Positions 33,840 to 47,045 of a DNA stretch of 64,000 nucleotides are shown piece after piece. Every line of letters starts with the position of its first letter. Position 1 is the first letter of the stretch. The stretch is from Stomoxys calcitrans (lineage: Eukaryota; Arthropoda; Insecta; Diptera; Muscidae), in NCBI RefSeq assembly GCF_963082655.1, contig NC_081554.1, positions 58,197,756 to 58,261,755 on the forward strand. Reading direction: 5' to 3'. The notes under the pieces are model-generated. The model ran no database searches. It worked only from the letters and a program-made list of their open reading frames with translations, and was not told the origin of the DNA. The translations under genes and the position numbers were made by a program.

Positions 33840-35674
33840 CTAAAAATCAATTTGTGTTTGTTTGTAGGTCTGTTTGTTTGTGTGTTCCCTATAGTCTTAA
33901 AAACCCCTAAACCAATTTCCATGAAATTTTCCCTAATGGTGCATTATGATCCCGTGATGAAAATAGGGTACCAAATTTTTTGATATCTGAAGGGGGGGGA
34001 CGGACCCTCCCCCTTGCCATAATTTTCAAAAAAAACCAGATCTCGGTGATGGGTGGTGCGAAATTTTGTGTAGTACCCTAAAAATAAAAATTTGGTATCC
34101 AAATTTCGGATGGGGTACCTAGGGGGGCCGCCCCACCCTAAAACCTACCAAATATATATTTGGACCAATCACTCAAATATGGACCATGGGACTCAAATGA
34201 AAGATATTTAGGATAAGAAAACGTATCTGATATCCAAGTGTCGGTCCAAGTGTTTGGGGGACCACCCTAACCCCTAAAAACCCCTAAATCGGACATATTT
34301 ACCGACCATGGCAATATGGGACTCAAATGAAAGGTATTTGAGAGGAGAATAGGAATCTGATAACCTAATGTGGAACCAAGTTTCTGGGGCTCCACCCCTT
34401 CTCCAAAACAAATCCAAAACAGGACTTATTTCCTGACCATGACAATATGGGGCTTAGTATTTTAGTGTAGAATACGAGTCTGATATCCAAATGTAGGGCC
34501 AAGTATTTAGGGGGCCGCCCCTCGCAAAAACACACCCAAAAGAGGACAAATTTGCGACCATAGCAATAAGGGGCTTCAATGAAAGGTCTTTGGGAGTAAA
34601 ACAGGAATCTGATATCAATATTCGGGAAAAAGTGTCTATGGGGCCACCCCAACCCCATAACACCAACCATATAGGACGTATTTGGCCATTCAGGGCAAAG
34701 CCACTGAACGGCCGCCCCAACCCCCAAAACACTCCCCAAGCCGGTCATGTTTGTGACTATGGAAATATGGGGCTCAAATGAACGGTATTTCGCAGTAGTC
34801 CACGAATTTGATATCAAATTTCGGCACCAACTGCCTAGGGGACATCCCACAACCCCCAAATGGGCCGGATTTACTCACCATGACAATTTGGGTATTAAAG
34901 GGAGTGGATCTCGATATTGATAGTTTTTACAGGGCCATAGCGCAAACCGGACATATTTGCTGACTTTTGTAATAAGGAGTTAAATAAAAGGTATTTGAGA
35001 TTAGAAAACAAATTTGATATCCAATTTTAAGGCCAACGCCAATATGGGGTTCAAATAAATGATGTTTGAGAGTAGAGAACGATGCTGATATATTTTCACG
35101 GCAAAGTGAACACCCACTTTCCCCAAAACACCCCTAAATCGAGCATATTTAGCGACTACGTCAATGTGGGGCTCAAATAAAGGTGTTTGAGAATAGAAAA
35201 TGAATCTGATATCCAAATGTGGGACTAGGTATTTGGGCACCGCCTCTTTTCCAAAACACCATTTTGGTGCCAAGTGTTTGAGGATGCCTTATCTCATCAA
35301 CTCCTTTTAAACCAATGGCAATATGGGGTTTAAACAAATGGTATTTGAGCACGATACAGATATTTTCTTCAGGGCCAAGTGTCAGGGGATCAAAACATAA
35401 AAATTTGACATCCTGACAATATCCGGCTAAAATAAAGACTTTTGAGAATGGAGTATATCAAATGCCCAAACATCAATGACCCATGAAGATCATATAGGAT
35501 CCATATAAAGGCATTTATATCATTATACTGCTAGTCAAGCGATATACATATACTATTTTCGGAGCATGGTATTTCACTAAAGGCTCTTTAATTGTCGAAA
35601 ATATATATCCAAAGCATAATTTTGTTCAATACAAAGTAAAAGAAGGCGCAGCGGAGCGGGCCCGGTTCAGCTAG
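33840..35674 (+). mobile_element. Helitron-like element with internal 105-120 bp repeats
   Basis: The left part has TTTGTTTGTGTGTTCCCTAT followed by AAACCCCTAAACCAATTTCC, a style common in insect non-autonomous Helitron-like repeats. The middle carries diverged tandem units of about 105-120 bp with CGGACATATTT, GACCATGGCAATATGGG, CTCAAATGAAAGGTATTTG and GAATCTGATATCCAA followed by a GGGGGACCACCC-type block. The end is GGCGCAGCGGAGCGGGCCC then GTTCAGCTAG, T. It matches 241-535 and 51.78-52.79 kb. No Rep or helicase sequence is present. The exact 5-prime end is uncertain. Confidence 0.6.
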
Positions 35675-35779
35675 TTAGAAATAATCTTGACCTTATTTCC
35701 ATGACCTCAGCTAACCGTTGACTGCACATACTGTTAACCGACATTCCAATTTCGTAACTAAAAGTAGAAAAATATCCCA

Positions 35780-37372
35780 GTTTACAACGAAGGGTGCTAA
35801 TTTCGGCCGGGCCGAATCTTATATTCCCTCCACCATGGATAGCATTTGTCAAATTCTTTTTCCCGGTATCTCTTTTTAGGCGAACAAAGGATAAAAGAAA
35901 AGAATTTCTATGCTATTGGAGCTATAACATGTTATGGTCCCATTCGGACCATAATTGATTTGAATGTTGGAGACCATAGTAGAAGTCATTGTGTAAAATT
36001 TCAACCAAATCGTATAAGAATTGGGCCCTTTAGGGGCTCAAGAAGGCAAATAGGGAGATCGGTTTATATAGGAGCTATATCAGCCCATAAACCGATTCAG
36101 ACCATAATTGACAAGTATGTTGAAGAAGCCGTGGGAGAAGCCGATGAACAAAATTTTAGCCAAATCGGATAATAATTGCGCTCTCTAGAGGCTCAAGAAA
36201 TCAAGATCCCAGATCGGTTTATACGGCAGCCGTACCAGGTCATAGACCGATTTGAAGCATATTCGGCTCAGTTGTTGGAAAGCACAATAAAACAGCCCAT
36301 GCAAAATTACAGGCAAATCGGATAAGAATTGCGCCCTCTAGAGGCTCAAAAAGTCGAGATCCCAGATCGGTTTATACTGCAGCTATATCGGGTTATATAC
36401 TAAGCACAATTGTTGAAAGTCATATTGAAACACGTCGTGCGCCCTCTAGTGGCTCAAGAAGTCAAGATTCAAGATCGGTGTATATAGCAGCTATATCAGG
36501 TCACGGACCAATTTGAAGCATATTCGGCACAATTGTTGAAAGTTTTAACAAAACACGTCGTGCAAATTTTCAGCCAAATCGGATCATAATTGCGCACTCT
36601 AGCGGTTCAATAAGTCAAGATTCCAGATCTGTTTATACGGCAGCTATATCAGTTCATCGACCTATTTGAACCATATTTGGCACAGTTGTTGGAAGTTATA
36701 ACGAAACACGTCATGGTAATTTTCAACCCAATCGGAGAGGAATTGCGCCCTCTAGTGGCTCAAGAAGTCAAGGTTCAAGATCGGGTTGTATGGCAGCTAT
36801 ATCAATGTTAAGGACCGATTTGAACCATACTTAGCACAGTTGTTGGAAAGCATACTTAGCACAGTTGTTGAGGCTCAAGAAGTCAAGATCCCAGATCGAT
36901 TTATAAGGTAGCCATATCAGGTTATAGACCGATTTGAAGCATATTGGGCACATTTGTTGGACAGCATAATGAAACACCTCATGCAAAATTTCAGCCAAAT
37001 CGGATAAGAATTGCGCCCTCTAGAGGCTCAAGAAGTCAAGATCCATGATCGGTGTATATGGGAGCTATATCAAAACATGGGCCGATATGGTCCATTTACA
37101 ATCTCAATCGACCTATACTAATAAGAAGTGTTTGTGCAAAATTTCAAGCGGCCAGCTTAACTCCTTCGAAAGTTGGCGTGCCGTAGACAGACGGACGGAC
37201 AGACAGACAGACGGACAGAGAGACAGACAGAGAGACGGAAATGGCTAGATCGACTTAAAATGTCATGACGATCAAGAATATATACTTTATGGGTCTTAGA
37301 TGTATTTTCGAGGAGTTACAAACAGAATGACTAAATTCGCATACTCCCATCCTATGGTGGAGGGTATAAAAA
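35780..37372 (+). mobile_element. Modular array element, complete head-to-tail copy
   Basis: The head has TTCGGCC G GGCCGAA at 35802-35816, then TATTCCCTCCACCATGGAT. The array has the core AGCTATATCAGG at 36073, 36238, 36381, 36489, 36642, 36795, 36910 and 37063. Several steps are exactly 153 bp and the others are disturbed by small deletions or insertions. The tail at about 37.07-37.37 kb has a short GGACAGACAGACAGACGGAC run, then GGCTAGATCGACTTAAAATG, TATACTTTATGGGTCTTAGA and ATCCTATGGTGGAGGGTATA. The last text is the inverted complement of the head text TATTCCCTCCACCATGGAT, so the two ends form subterminal inverted repeats. Confidence 0.8.
35802..35816. repeat. GC-rich dyad of array-element head
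   Basis: A perfect 7-bp inverted repeat (TTCGGCC and GGCCGAA) around a single G, in AT-rich surroundings. Confidence 0.95.
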
Positions 37373-37701
37373 TACCTTGAAGTATATTTCGCAAATACTT
37401 CACAATCCAGTTTCCTAATTTATGTTAAAAACTGTTGGACATCACAAAAATTCTAAAGTTACATTGTTCTGGAATTTCCCCACAAGAATCTCTTCTTCAG
37501 GATTCAGGTGTGTGTGTGTGCTCTATTCCCGACTTGCTGGCTGTCTGCATATTCTGTGTAATTTACTTAGCTGTCACTTGATGTGCAACATTGTTGCGCA
37601 AAGCAGCAGACGTGCTGTTCAAACAGAGGACAAGCGAAGGCTAACAAGAGATGAAGCAAACGCTTACATAATGTTTGCATAAAGAAGCTGGAAGAAAAAG
37701 C
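37373..37701. other. Non-coding DNA, nothing recognised
   Basis: A short GT run lies near 37507-37519. An 86-codon open frame (37422-37682) has no recognisable features. Confidence 0.5.
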
Positions 37702-40042
37702 AAGGCTGACTAAAAGTTTTCCTTTAGGGAAAACCTTATTCAGCCAGGCTGAATAAAAAGTTTTTCTATAGGGAAACCCCTATTCAGTCAGGCTGAATTA
37801 AAGTTTTCCTATAGGGAAAACCTTATTCAGCCAGGCTGAATTAAAGTTTTCCTATAGGGAAAACCTTATTCAGCTAGGCTGAATTAAAGTTTTCCTATAG
37901 GGAAAAACTTATTCAGCCAAGCTGAATAAAAAGTTTTCCCATAGGGAAAACCTTATTCAGCCAGGCTGAATGAAAGTTTTCCTATAGGGAAAACCTTATT
38001 CAGCCAGGCTGAATGAAAGTTTTCCTATAGGGAAAACCTTATTCAGCCAGGCTGAATTAAAGTTTTCCTATAGGGAAAACCTTATTCAGCCAGGCTGAAT
38101 TAAAGTTTTCCTATAGGGAAAACCTTATTCAGCCAGGCTGAATTAAAGTTTTCCTATAGGGAAAACCTTATTCAGCCAGGCTAAATAAAAAGTTTTCCTA
38201 TAGGGAAAAACTTATTCAGCCAAGCTGAATAAAAAGTTTTCCCATAGGGAAAACCTTATTCAGCCAGGCTGAATAAAAAGTTTTCCCATAGGGAAAACCT
38301 TATTCAGCCAGGCTGAATGAAAGTTTTCCTATAGGGAAAACCTTATTCAGCCAGGCTGAATGAAAGTTTTCCTATAGGGAAAACCTTATTCAGCCAGGCT
38401 GAATGAAAGTTTTCCTATAGGGAAAACCTTATTCAGCCAGGCTGAATGAAAGTTTTCCTATAGGGAAAACCTTATTCAGCCAGGCTGAATTAAAGTTTTC
38501 CTATAGGGAAAACCTTATTCAGCCAAGCTGAATAAAAAGTTTTCCCATAGGGAAAACCTTATTCAGCCAGGCTGAATGAAAGTTTTCCTATAGGGAAAAC
38601 CTTATTCAGCCAGGCTGAATTAAAGTTTTCCTATAGGGAAAAACTTATTCAGCCAAGCTGAATAAAAAGTTTTCCCATAGGGAAAACCTTATTCAGCCAG
38701 GCTGAATGAAAGTTTTCCTATAGGGAAAACCTTATTCAGCCAGGCTGAATTAAAGTTTTCCTATAGGGAAAACCTTATTCCGCCAGGCTGAATTAAAGTT
38801 TTCCTATAGGGAAAAACTTATTCAGCCAAGCTGAATAAAAAGTTTTCCCATAGGGAAAACCTTATTCAGCCAGGCTGAATGAAAGTTTTCCTATAGGGAA
38901 AACCTTATTCAGCCAGGCTGAATGAAAGTTTTCCTATAGGGAAAACCTTATTCAGCCAGGCTGAATTAAAGTTTTCCTATAGGGAAAACCTTATTCAGCC
39001 AGGCTGAATTAAAGTTTTCCTATAGGGAAAACCTTATTCAGCCAGGCTGAATTAAAGTTTTCCTATAGGGAAAACCTTATTCAGCCAGGCTGAATTAAAG
39101 TTTTCCTATAGGGAAAACCTTATTCAGCCAGGCTGAATTAAAGTTTTCCTATAGGGAAAACCTTATTCAGCCAGGCTGAATTAAAGTTTTCCTATAGGGA
39201 AAACCTTATTCAGCCAGGCTGAATTAAAGTTTTCCTATAGGGAAAACCTTATTCAGCCAGGCTGAATTAAAGTTTTCCTATAGGGAAAACCTTATTCAGC
39301 CAGGCTGAATGAAAGTTTTCCTATAGGGAAAACCTTATTCAGCCAGGCTGAATAAAAAGTTTTCCTATAGGGAAAACCTTATTCAGCTAGGCTGAATGAA
39401 AGTTTTCCTATAGGGAAAACCTTATTCAGCCAGGCTGAATAAAAAGTTTTCCCATAGGGAAAAACTTATTCAGCCAGGCTGAATAAAAAGTTTTCCCATA
39501 GGGAAAACCTTATTCAGCCAGGCTGAATGAAAGTTTTCCTATAGGGAAAACCTTATTCAGCCAGGCTGAATGAAAGTTTTCCTATAGGGAAAACCTTATT
39601 CAGCCAGGCTGAATGAAAGTTTTCCTATAGGGAAAACCTTATTCAGCCAGGCTGAATTAAAGTTTTCCTATAGGGAAAACCTTATTCAGCCAGGCTGAAT
39701 TAAAGTTTTCCTATAGGGAAAACCTTATTCAGCCAGGCTGAATTAAAGTTTTCCTATAGGGAAAACCTTATTCAGCCAGGCTGAATTAAAGTTTTCCTAT
39801 AGGGAAAACCTTATTCAGCCAGGCTGAATTAAAGTTTTCCTATAGGGAAAACCTTATTCAGCCAGGCTGAATGAAAGTTTTCCTATAGGGAAAACCTTAT
39901 TCAGCCAGGCTGAATTAAAGTTTTCCTATAGGGAAAACCTTGTTCAGCCAGGCTGAATGAAAGTTTTCCTATGGGGAAAACCTTATTCAGCCAGTCTGAA
40001 TAAAAAGTTTTCCTATAGGGAAAACCTTATTCAGCCAGGCTG
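37702..40042 (+). repeat. Satellite D (43-44 bp units)
   Basis: About 54 tandem copies of a 43-44 bp monomer. Each has two perfect dyads: GTTTTCC TATAG GGAAAAC, and ATTCAGCC A GGCTGAAT. These are joined by CTT on one side and TAAA or AAAAA on the other. Variants differ mainly in the linker (GAATTAAAG, GAATGAAAG, GAATAAAAAG) and in CTATAGGG versus CCATAGGG. Many neighbouring units are identical, for example 38.94-39.30 kb, which implies recent amplification. The outermost units are more divergent. Confidence 0.96.
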
Positions 40043-40985
40043 TATTACATCTTTACTGCCATCTTTTTTAGGTTACATCTTTTTGCCACCAAATAGATGT
40101 TACGCCCTAACTATGGAAAACCAAGACAACAGTTGACGAAGTACATTTAAGACTTTATATATATTTGACGAGTATGAGTCGACCGCATAAGTCGTCATAG
40201 AAATTGGCCCCGTGGCAACATCACCACAGTTTCCTTACAAAATTTCCAAAAACAAAAAAAAAATCCCACCAACAACCAAAAGCCACTTATAAGCACACAC
40301 GCAGTTACTGTCTATGCGGTACAAGGCCACACGTGTTGTTCTTCAAGTTTTCTATTTTGTATTTCATTGTTGTTCTTTTTTAATCTACCACGACTTTTTT
40401 TTTTGTCTTTTGTGGTCTTGAAGTTGCAAGTGTTAGCATGTTGCTGCTGTAGATGCGGCATAATCAGTCATTCGCATGGAATTAAAGCTTAAAACAAAGC
40501 ATCAGAGTGTATAGACGCAATACTAGACAGAAGAAGAAAAAAAAATGCTAGAAGTTGGTAAAACTGTGATGTAAGTAGATATGAGATGAGGACAAAGAGA
40601 CGGAGGGGAAGAACGGGCAAATGGTCTCTATGGCTACAACAACTGATGGATTTTTTCTTAGCAACAGCAGCATATGCTGCCAAGCTTCTACGTTCCTCCG
40701 CCTATTGCCATGCTACTAGCTGACTGAGTGATTGTCGTTACTGCTGCTGCTGCTGCTGCTGCTGTGTTTTTTGGTGTTTTGTTACAATCGAAAGCATACG
40801 TTAAGAAACGACAGTGCAGCAAAAAAAATAAAACAACCATAGGCAAAAAGTATAGAAACTACCATCGGCTTCACATAAATTGTACACATATAAATTTTTA
40901 TTGTCATTGCCGACGCGCCTGTGTGCCATTGCCAGTCAAGCGTAACGAACGCGCGCAAAAGACATGAAAACATGGAGCAATAACC
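40043..40985. other. Non-coding DNA with CTG repeat
   Basis: A perfect run of eight CTG triplets lies at 40741-40764. Open frames of 61-79 codons cross it but show no gene features. Confidence 0.55.
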
Positions 40986-43900
40986 CAGAAAACTATTGCT
41001 CCCGCATTATTTGTGAACAAAGGAAACTTTTGTTGAAAATTTCCCTGCGAAGGGAAATTTTGATCATATTTCCTTACTAGGGAAATTTTTGATAAAATTT
41101 CTAATTAAGGGAAATTTAGATAAAATTTCCTTAACAAGGAAAGATTTGATAAAAAATCTTCTTACATAGGGAAATTATGATAAAAAATATCCTTACATAG
41201 AAAAATTATGATAAAAATTCCTTATCAAGGGAAATTTGGATAAAAAATTTCTCAAATTAAAAGCAAACTTCCTTACCAAGAGAAATCTTGATAAAATTTC
41301 CTTACAAAGGGAAAATTTCACAAAAATTCCTTACCAAGGCAAATTTTGATAAAATTTCCTTGCCAAAGGCAATTTTCTACAAAATTGTCTTTTGGTCGGA
41401 AATTTGCACAAAATAAAATTTTTCTAGGAGATTTCGTTAAAGTTTTCGTTCTATGGAAATAATTGATAGAATTTCCCTTTCAAGGGAAATTTTGATAGAA
41501 TTTCCCTTTCAAGGGAAATTTTGATAGAATTTCCCTTTCAAGGGAAATTTTGATAAAAATTCCCTTTCAAGGGAAATTTTGATAAAAATTCCCTTTCAAG
41601 GGCAATTTTGATAAAAATTTTGTTTCTGCCAAGGAATATTTGACAAAATTTCCTTACCAAGGGGAATTTTGATAAAAATTCCTAACCAAAAGACATTTTG
41701 ATAGAATTTCCTTACCAAGGAAAATTTTGATTAAAATTCCTAACCAAAGGATATTTTGATAAAATTTCCTTAGCAAGGGAAATTTTCAAAAATTGCCTTA
41801 AGATTGGAAATTTGCACAAAACTTCCATTTTCTAGGAAGTTTTGTTGTAGTTTCCGTTCTATGGAGATTTTTGATAAAATTTCCCTTTCAAGGGAAATTT
41901 TGATAAAATTTCCTAACCAAGGTAATCTTGATATAAATTCCTTGCTTAAAGACATTTTGATAAAATTTTCTTATCAAGGGATATTTTGACAAAAATTTTG
42001 TTTGTGCCAAAGGATATTTTGACAAAATTTCCTTACCAAGGGGAATTTTGATAAAAATTCCTAACCAAAAGACATTTTGATAGAATTTCCTTACCAAGGG
42101 AAATATTGATAAAAATTCCTCACCAAAGGATGTTTTGATAAAATTTCCTTGTCAAGGGAAATTTCCACAAAATTTAGATCGGAAATTTGCACAAAACTTC
42201 CCTTCTCTAGGAAGTTTGGTTAAAGTTTCCATTCTATGGAAATATTTGATAAAATTTCCCTTTCAAGGGAAATTTTGATAAAATTTCCTTACCAAGGAGA
42301 ATTTTGATGAAAATTCCTAACCAAAAGGCATTTTGATAAAGTTTCCTAACCAAGGGAAATTTTCATAAAAATTCCTATCCAAAGGATATTTTGATAAAAT
42401 TTCTTTGTTAAGGGAAATTTCTACAAAATTACCTTTAGATCGGAAATTTGCACAAAACTTCCATTTTCTAGGAATTTTTGTTATAATTTTCTTCCTATGG
42501 GATATTTTGCAACAAATAACTTCTCTTGTTTAAAATTTCCCTGCTAAAGAAATTTTTGATAAAATTTCCTTACCAAGACATATTTTGATAAAATTCCCTT
42601 ACCAAGCGATATTTTGACAAAATTACCTTACCAAAGGAAATTATGAAAAATTTCCTTACCAAGGAAAATTTTGATAAAAAATATCCTAACAAAGGAAAAT
42701 AAACAAATTTTAACGAAACTTTTTACCAAGAGAAATTTTGGTAAAATTTCCTTACTAAGACAATTTTTGATAAAATTTCCCTACCAAGGGAAATTTTGAT
42801 AAAAATATCCTTACATAGGGAAATTTTGATATAAATTCTTACCAAGGGAAATTTGGATAAAAAATTGCCTAACGTAGCCAAATTTAAACAAAGTTTCCTT
42901 ATTAAGAGAAATTTCGATAAAATTTCCCTACCAAGGGAAATTTTGATAAAAATCCCAAACCAAAAGACATTTTGATAGAATTTCCTTCCCAAGGAAAATT
43001 TTGATAAAATTTCCTTGTCAAGGGAAATTTCTACAAAATTGCCTTAAGATTGGAAATTTGCACAAAACTTCCATTTTCTAGGAATTTTTGTTGTAGTTTC
43101 CGTTCTATGGAAATTTTTGATAAAATTTCCCTTTCAAGGGAAATTTTGATAAAATTACCTAACCAAGATAATCTTGATTTAAATTCCTTGCCAAAAGACA
43201 TTTTAATAAAATTTTCTTATCAAGGGATATTTTGATAAAAATTTTGTTTATGCCAAGGGATATTTGGACAAAATTTCCTTACCAAGGGAAATTTTGATAA
43301 AATTTCCTTACCAAGGAGAATTTTGATAAAAATTCCTAACCAAAAGGCATTTTGATAAAATTTCCTAACCAAGGGAAATTTTCTTAAAAATTCCTTACCA
43401 AAGGATATTTTGATAAAGTTTCCTCTCAAGGGAAATTTCTACAAAATTACCTTTAGATCGGAAATTTGCACAAAACTTCCATTTTCTAGGAATTTTTGTT
43501 ATAATTTTCTTCCTATGGGATATTTTGCAACAAATAACTTCTCTTGTTTAAAATTTCCCTGCTAAAGAAATTTTTGATAAAATTTCCTTACCAAGACATA
43601 TTTTGATAAAATTCCCTTACCAAGCGATATTTTGACAAAATTACCTTACCAAAGGAAATTATGAAAAATTTCCTTACCAAGGAAAATTTTGATAAAAAAT
43701 ATCCTAACAAAGGAAAATTTTGATAAAAAATATCCTAACAAAGGAAAATAAACAAATTTTAACGAAACTTTTTACCAAGAGAAATTTTGGTAAAATTTCC
43801 TTACTAAGGGAATTTTTGATAAAATTTCCCTACCAAGGGAAATTTTGATAAAAATATCCTTACATAGGGAAATTTTGATATAAATTCTTACCAAGGGAAA

Positions 43901-45960
43901 TTTGGATAAAAAATTGCCTAACGTAGCCAAATTTAAACAAAGGTTCCTTATTAAGAGAAATTTCGATAAAATTTCCCTACCAAGGGAAATTTTAAAAAAA
44001 AAAATTCTGACCAAGGGGAGTTTTGATAGAAATTCCCTGCCAAAGGATAGTTTGATAAAATTTCCTCACCAAGGGAAATTTTGATACAAATTCCTTACCA
44101 AAGGCTATATTGATCAAATTTCCTTGCCAAGGAAAATTTTGACAAAATTGCCTTTTGATCGGAAATTTGCACATAACTTCCTTTTTCTAGGAAGTTTTGT
44201 TTAAGTTTCCGTTAAATGGGACAGTTTGAAAAAAAAATCATTTCTCTTGTCAAAAACTTCCTTGCTAGTGGGATTTTTGATAAAATTTCCCTTTCAAGGA
44301 AAATTGTAATAAAATTTCCTTACCAAGGGCAATTTTGATAAAACATTACTTACCAAAGGACATTTTGATAAAATTTTCTTACCAAGGAGAATTTTGATCA
44401 AATTTCCTTACCAAGGGAAATTTTGGTAAAAATTCCTTATCAAAAGATATTTTGATAAAATTTCCTTTCCAAGGGAAATTTTGATAAAAATCCTTTACCA
44501 AAGCATATTTTGATAAAATTTCCTTACCAAGGGAAATTTCTACAAAATTTGTATTTGATCGGAAATTTGCACAAAACTTCCTCATTCTACGAAGTATCGC
44601 TGAAGAATCCGTTCTATGGGACGATTTGAAAAAAAAATCTTTTTTCTTTTGTCTGAAATTTCCTTAGTAAGGGAATTTTTGAAAAAAAAAAATCCCTTGA
44701 AGGTAATTGAGAAATTGGGAGGGAATTTCCTTCATGTGGGAAATTTAGTCAGAATTTACTTATTGTGTGAATTGTGTTAAAATTTCCTCTTTATGAGAAA
44801 TTTTTGCGAAATTTCCTTCTTATGGGAAATTTTTGCAAAATTTCCTTCTTATGGGAAATTTTGTCAAAATTTAATTTTTATGGGAAATTTTGTCAAAATT
44901 TCCTTTTTATGGGAAATTTTGTCAAAATTTAATTTTTATAGGAAATTTTTTCAAAATTCTATGTCTATGTAAATTTTTTCAAAATATCCCTGGAAATTTT
45001 TGTAAAATTTTCCCTTATATCGCAAATTTTTCAAAACTGCCCTTCTAAGGGTAACTTTTTCAAAAAATTTCTCATTAAAAGGATTTCTATGGGTAATTTT
45101 GTAAAAAAATCTCCTTTTTATGCGAAATGTCAAAATTTCACGTTGAGTTTTTCCAACGTTTCCTTAAAGGGAAATTAAAAAAAAAAAAACATTTTATGGA
45201 AAATCTATCAAAATTTCCTTTTTATAGGAAATTTTTTGAAATTTTCCTCTTAAGGGAAAAATTATTGGAAATTTCCTTTTATAGGAAAATTTGCTTTTTA
45301 TGGGCCGTCAAGAATTCAATTCCCTTTCTTGGGTAGATTTCGTCAAAGTTTCCATCCTACAGAAATATTTTTAAAACTTTTGATTCTGTGGGAAATTTTT
45401 TCAAAATTTCCTTACTGTGGGACATTTATTCAAAAATTTCCTTTCTATATTCTCAAAATTCCCTACCAATGGGAAATCTAACAAACTTTTCTTTTTCGGT
45501 GGGTAAATTCAACAAAATTTTCTTGCGATGGGAAATTTTGTAAGAAAATTTCCCTTATTTGAGAAATTTTTTAAAAATTACGTTTGCTGAGGAAATTTTG
45601 TTAAAAATTTCCTTTGGGTGGAAAAACTTTGTAACAATTTTGTTTTTTTTTTTTGAAAAATCTTGTCAAAATTCCTTTCTAGGGAAATTTTCCTTTAAGT
45701 GGGACATTTCGTTAAAAATTTGCTTTGTTTTGGAAATTTTGTAAAAATGTTGGTTATTTATGGAAAATCTTGCCAAAATTATCTTTCTAAGGGAAATTTT
45801 CTTTCGATGGGGAATATTTGTCAGTGTTATATGGTTTTGTGGAAAATCTTATCAAAATACCCCATCTAGTCAAAATTTCCTTCCTGCAGTTAACATTTTT
45901 AAAGTTTTCATTGTATGGGAAGTTTCTTAAAAATTTCCTTTCTGTGGGAAATTCGATATA
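40986..45960 (+). repeat. Satellite B (29-31 bp units)
   Basis: About 160 copies of a 29-31 bp monomer of the form AAATTTCCTTACCAAGGG, AAATTTTGATAA. Each has the dyads AAATTTCC..GGAAATTT and AAATTTT GAT AAAATTT. The cleanest stretch is 41.45-41.63 kb, with CCCTTTCAAGGG cores. Longer segments are duplicated: text around GGAAATTTGCACAAAACTTC recurs about eight times between 41.39 and 44.58 kb. Near 44.75-45.95 kb the subtype changes to TTTTTATGGGAAATTTTGTC. Open frames of 60-89 codons are satellite translations. Confidence 0.92.
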
Positions 45961-46440
45961 AGGTGGCAAATATCACTGGGATATGATATTTCCCGCGCTC
46001 ACACACATCAACGAGCTCAAAAATCTTACACCAACACCAGAGCTTGAGTTGTCTATGCATAAAACGATTTTGTTTTTCTTTTTTGCAACACTGCCACCTA
46101 GGGTACAACATATTTTTCTGCGACATGGTTTTTTTTAGTTATAGCTGCCTTCAACCATCAACTCCACTAAAGCAAATCGTTTGTTTTTATGCCCGCATTG
46201 CACCATGGCATTTGCATTAAACTTGACAGCAATCACTCGCTTCGAAAAGATAGAATTTGATTCTTTTTTTTTCACTTTTGCGCCATTGACTGTCCAAAAT
46301 GCGATACATGACTTACAACAATGGACCCTGAGTACTACTGGCAGGAATATGAAATCCACTGTTAGTTGCGAGTTGTTGTTGTTGTTGTTGAACAGAGCAA
46401 AACACGGTGGACAGGCTCTATGATGAAAGGCCTTACGAAG
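45961..46440. other. Short non-repetitive island in satellite B
   Basis: A GTT run lies at about 46372-46390. Open frames of 80 and 127 codons overlap on opposite strands, and neither is recognisable. Confidence 0.5.
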
Positions 46441-47045
46441 CCTGATTACACCAGAGACAAAATTCCCCATGGAAATAAAATTTTGAAAAAATTTCCTAAT
46501 GGAATGAAATTTTGGCAAAATATCCCATTGAAATGAGAATAGGAAAATGTTCCAATATAAAATTTCCCATAAAAATTAAATTTTAAAAAAATATCCTTAA
46601 GAAAGGGAAATTTTTAAAAATTTCTTATAAAAAGAAATTTTGGTATTTCAATGAAAAGAAATAAAAAGGAAATTTGGTGTCTCCAATGATAAGAGAAATG
46701 TGGCAAAATTTCCCATAAAGAAGGAATTTTGACAACGTTTTGCATTAAAAGGAAATTTTTAGAAAATTTCCCTGAACGGGTATTTAGACAAAAGGAAATT
46801 TTTGCATAATTTCCTTTAAAGAGACTATTTTGACAAATTTTTCTGAATGGAGGATATTTTGACAAAATTTTTTTTAGAAATTAAATTCCCTAGAATGGGT
46901 ATTTAGCAAACATTTCCTCAAAAAAGGAAATTTGGAAAAAAATTCCCAATGAAATGAAATTTTGGAAAAAAAAATCTAAAGAAAGGATATTTTGAAAAAA
47001 ATTTCTATGAAAAAGGAAATTTTGACAAAAATTGTATCCGTTTTC
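46441..47045 (+). repeat. Satellite B, degenerate distal block
   Basis: Words such as AATGAAATTTTGGAAAAAA and AAATTTCCCAT recur about every 30-33 bases, less regularly than in the main block. It directly abuts the GACA-type array. Confidence 0.7.

Noticed and set aside
37702..40042. CRISPR-like array
   Set aside because: Palindromic 43-bp repeats are contiguous with no unique spacers, and the context is eukaryotic. It is a satellite.
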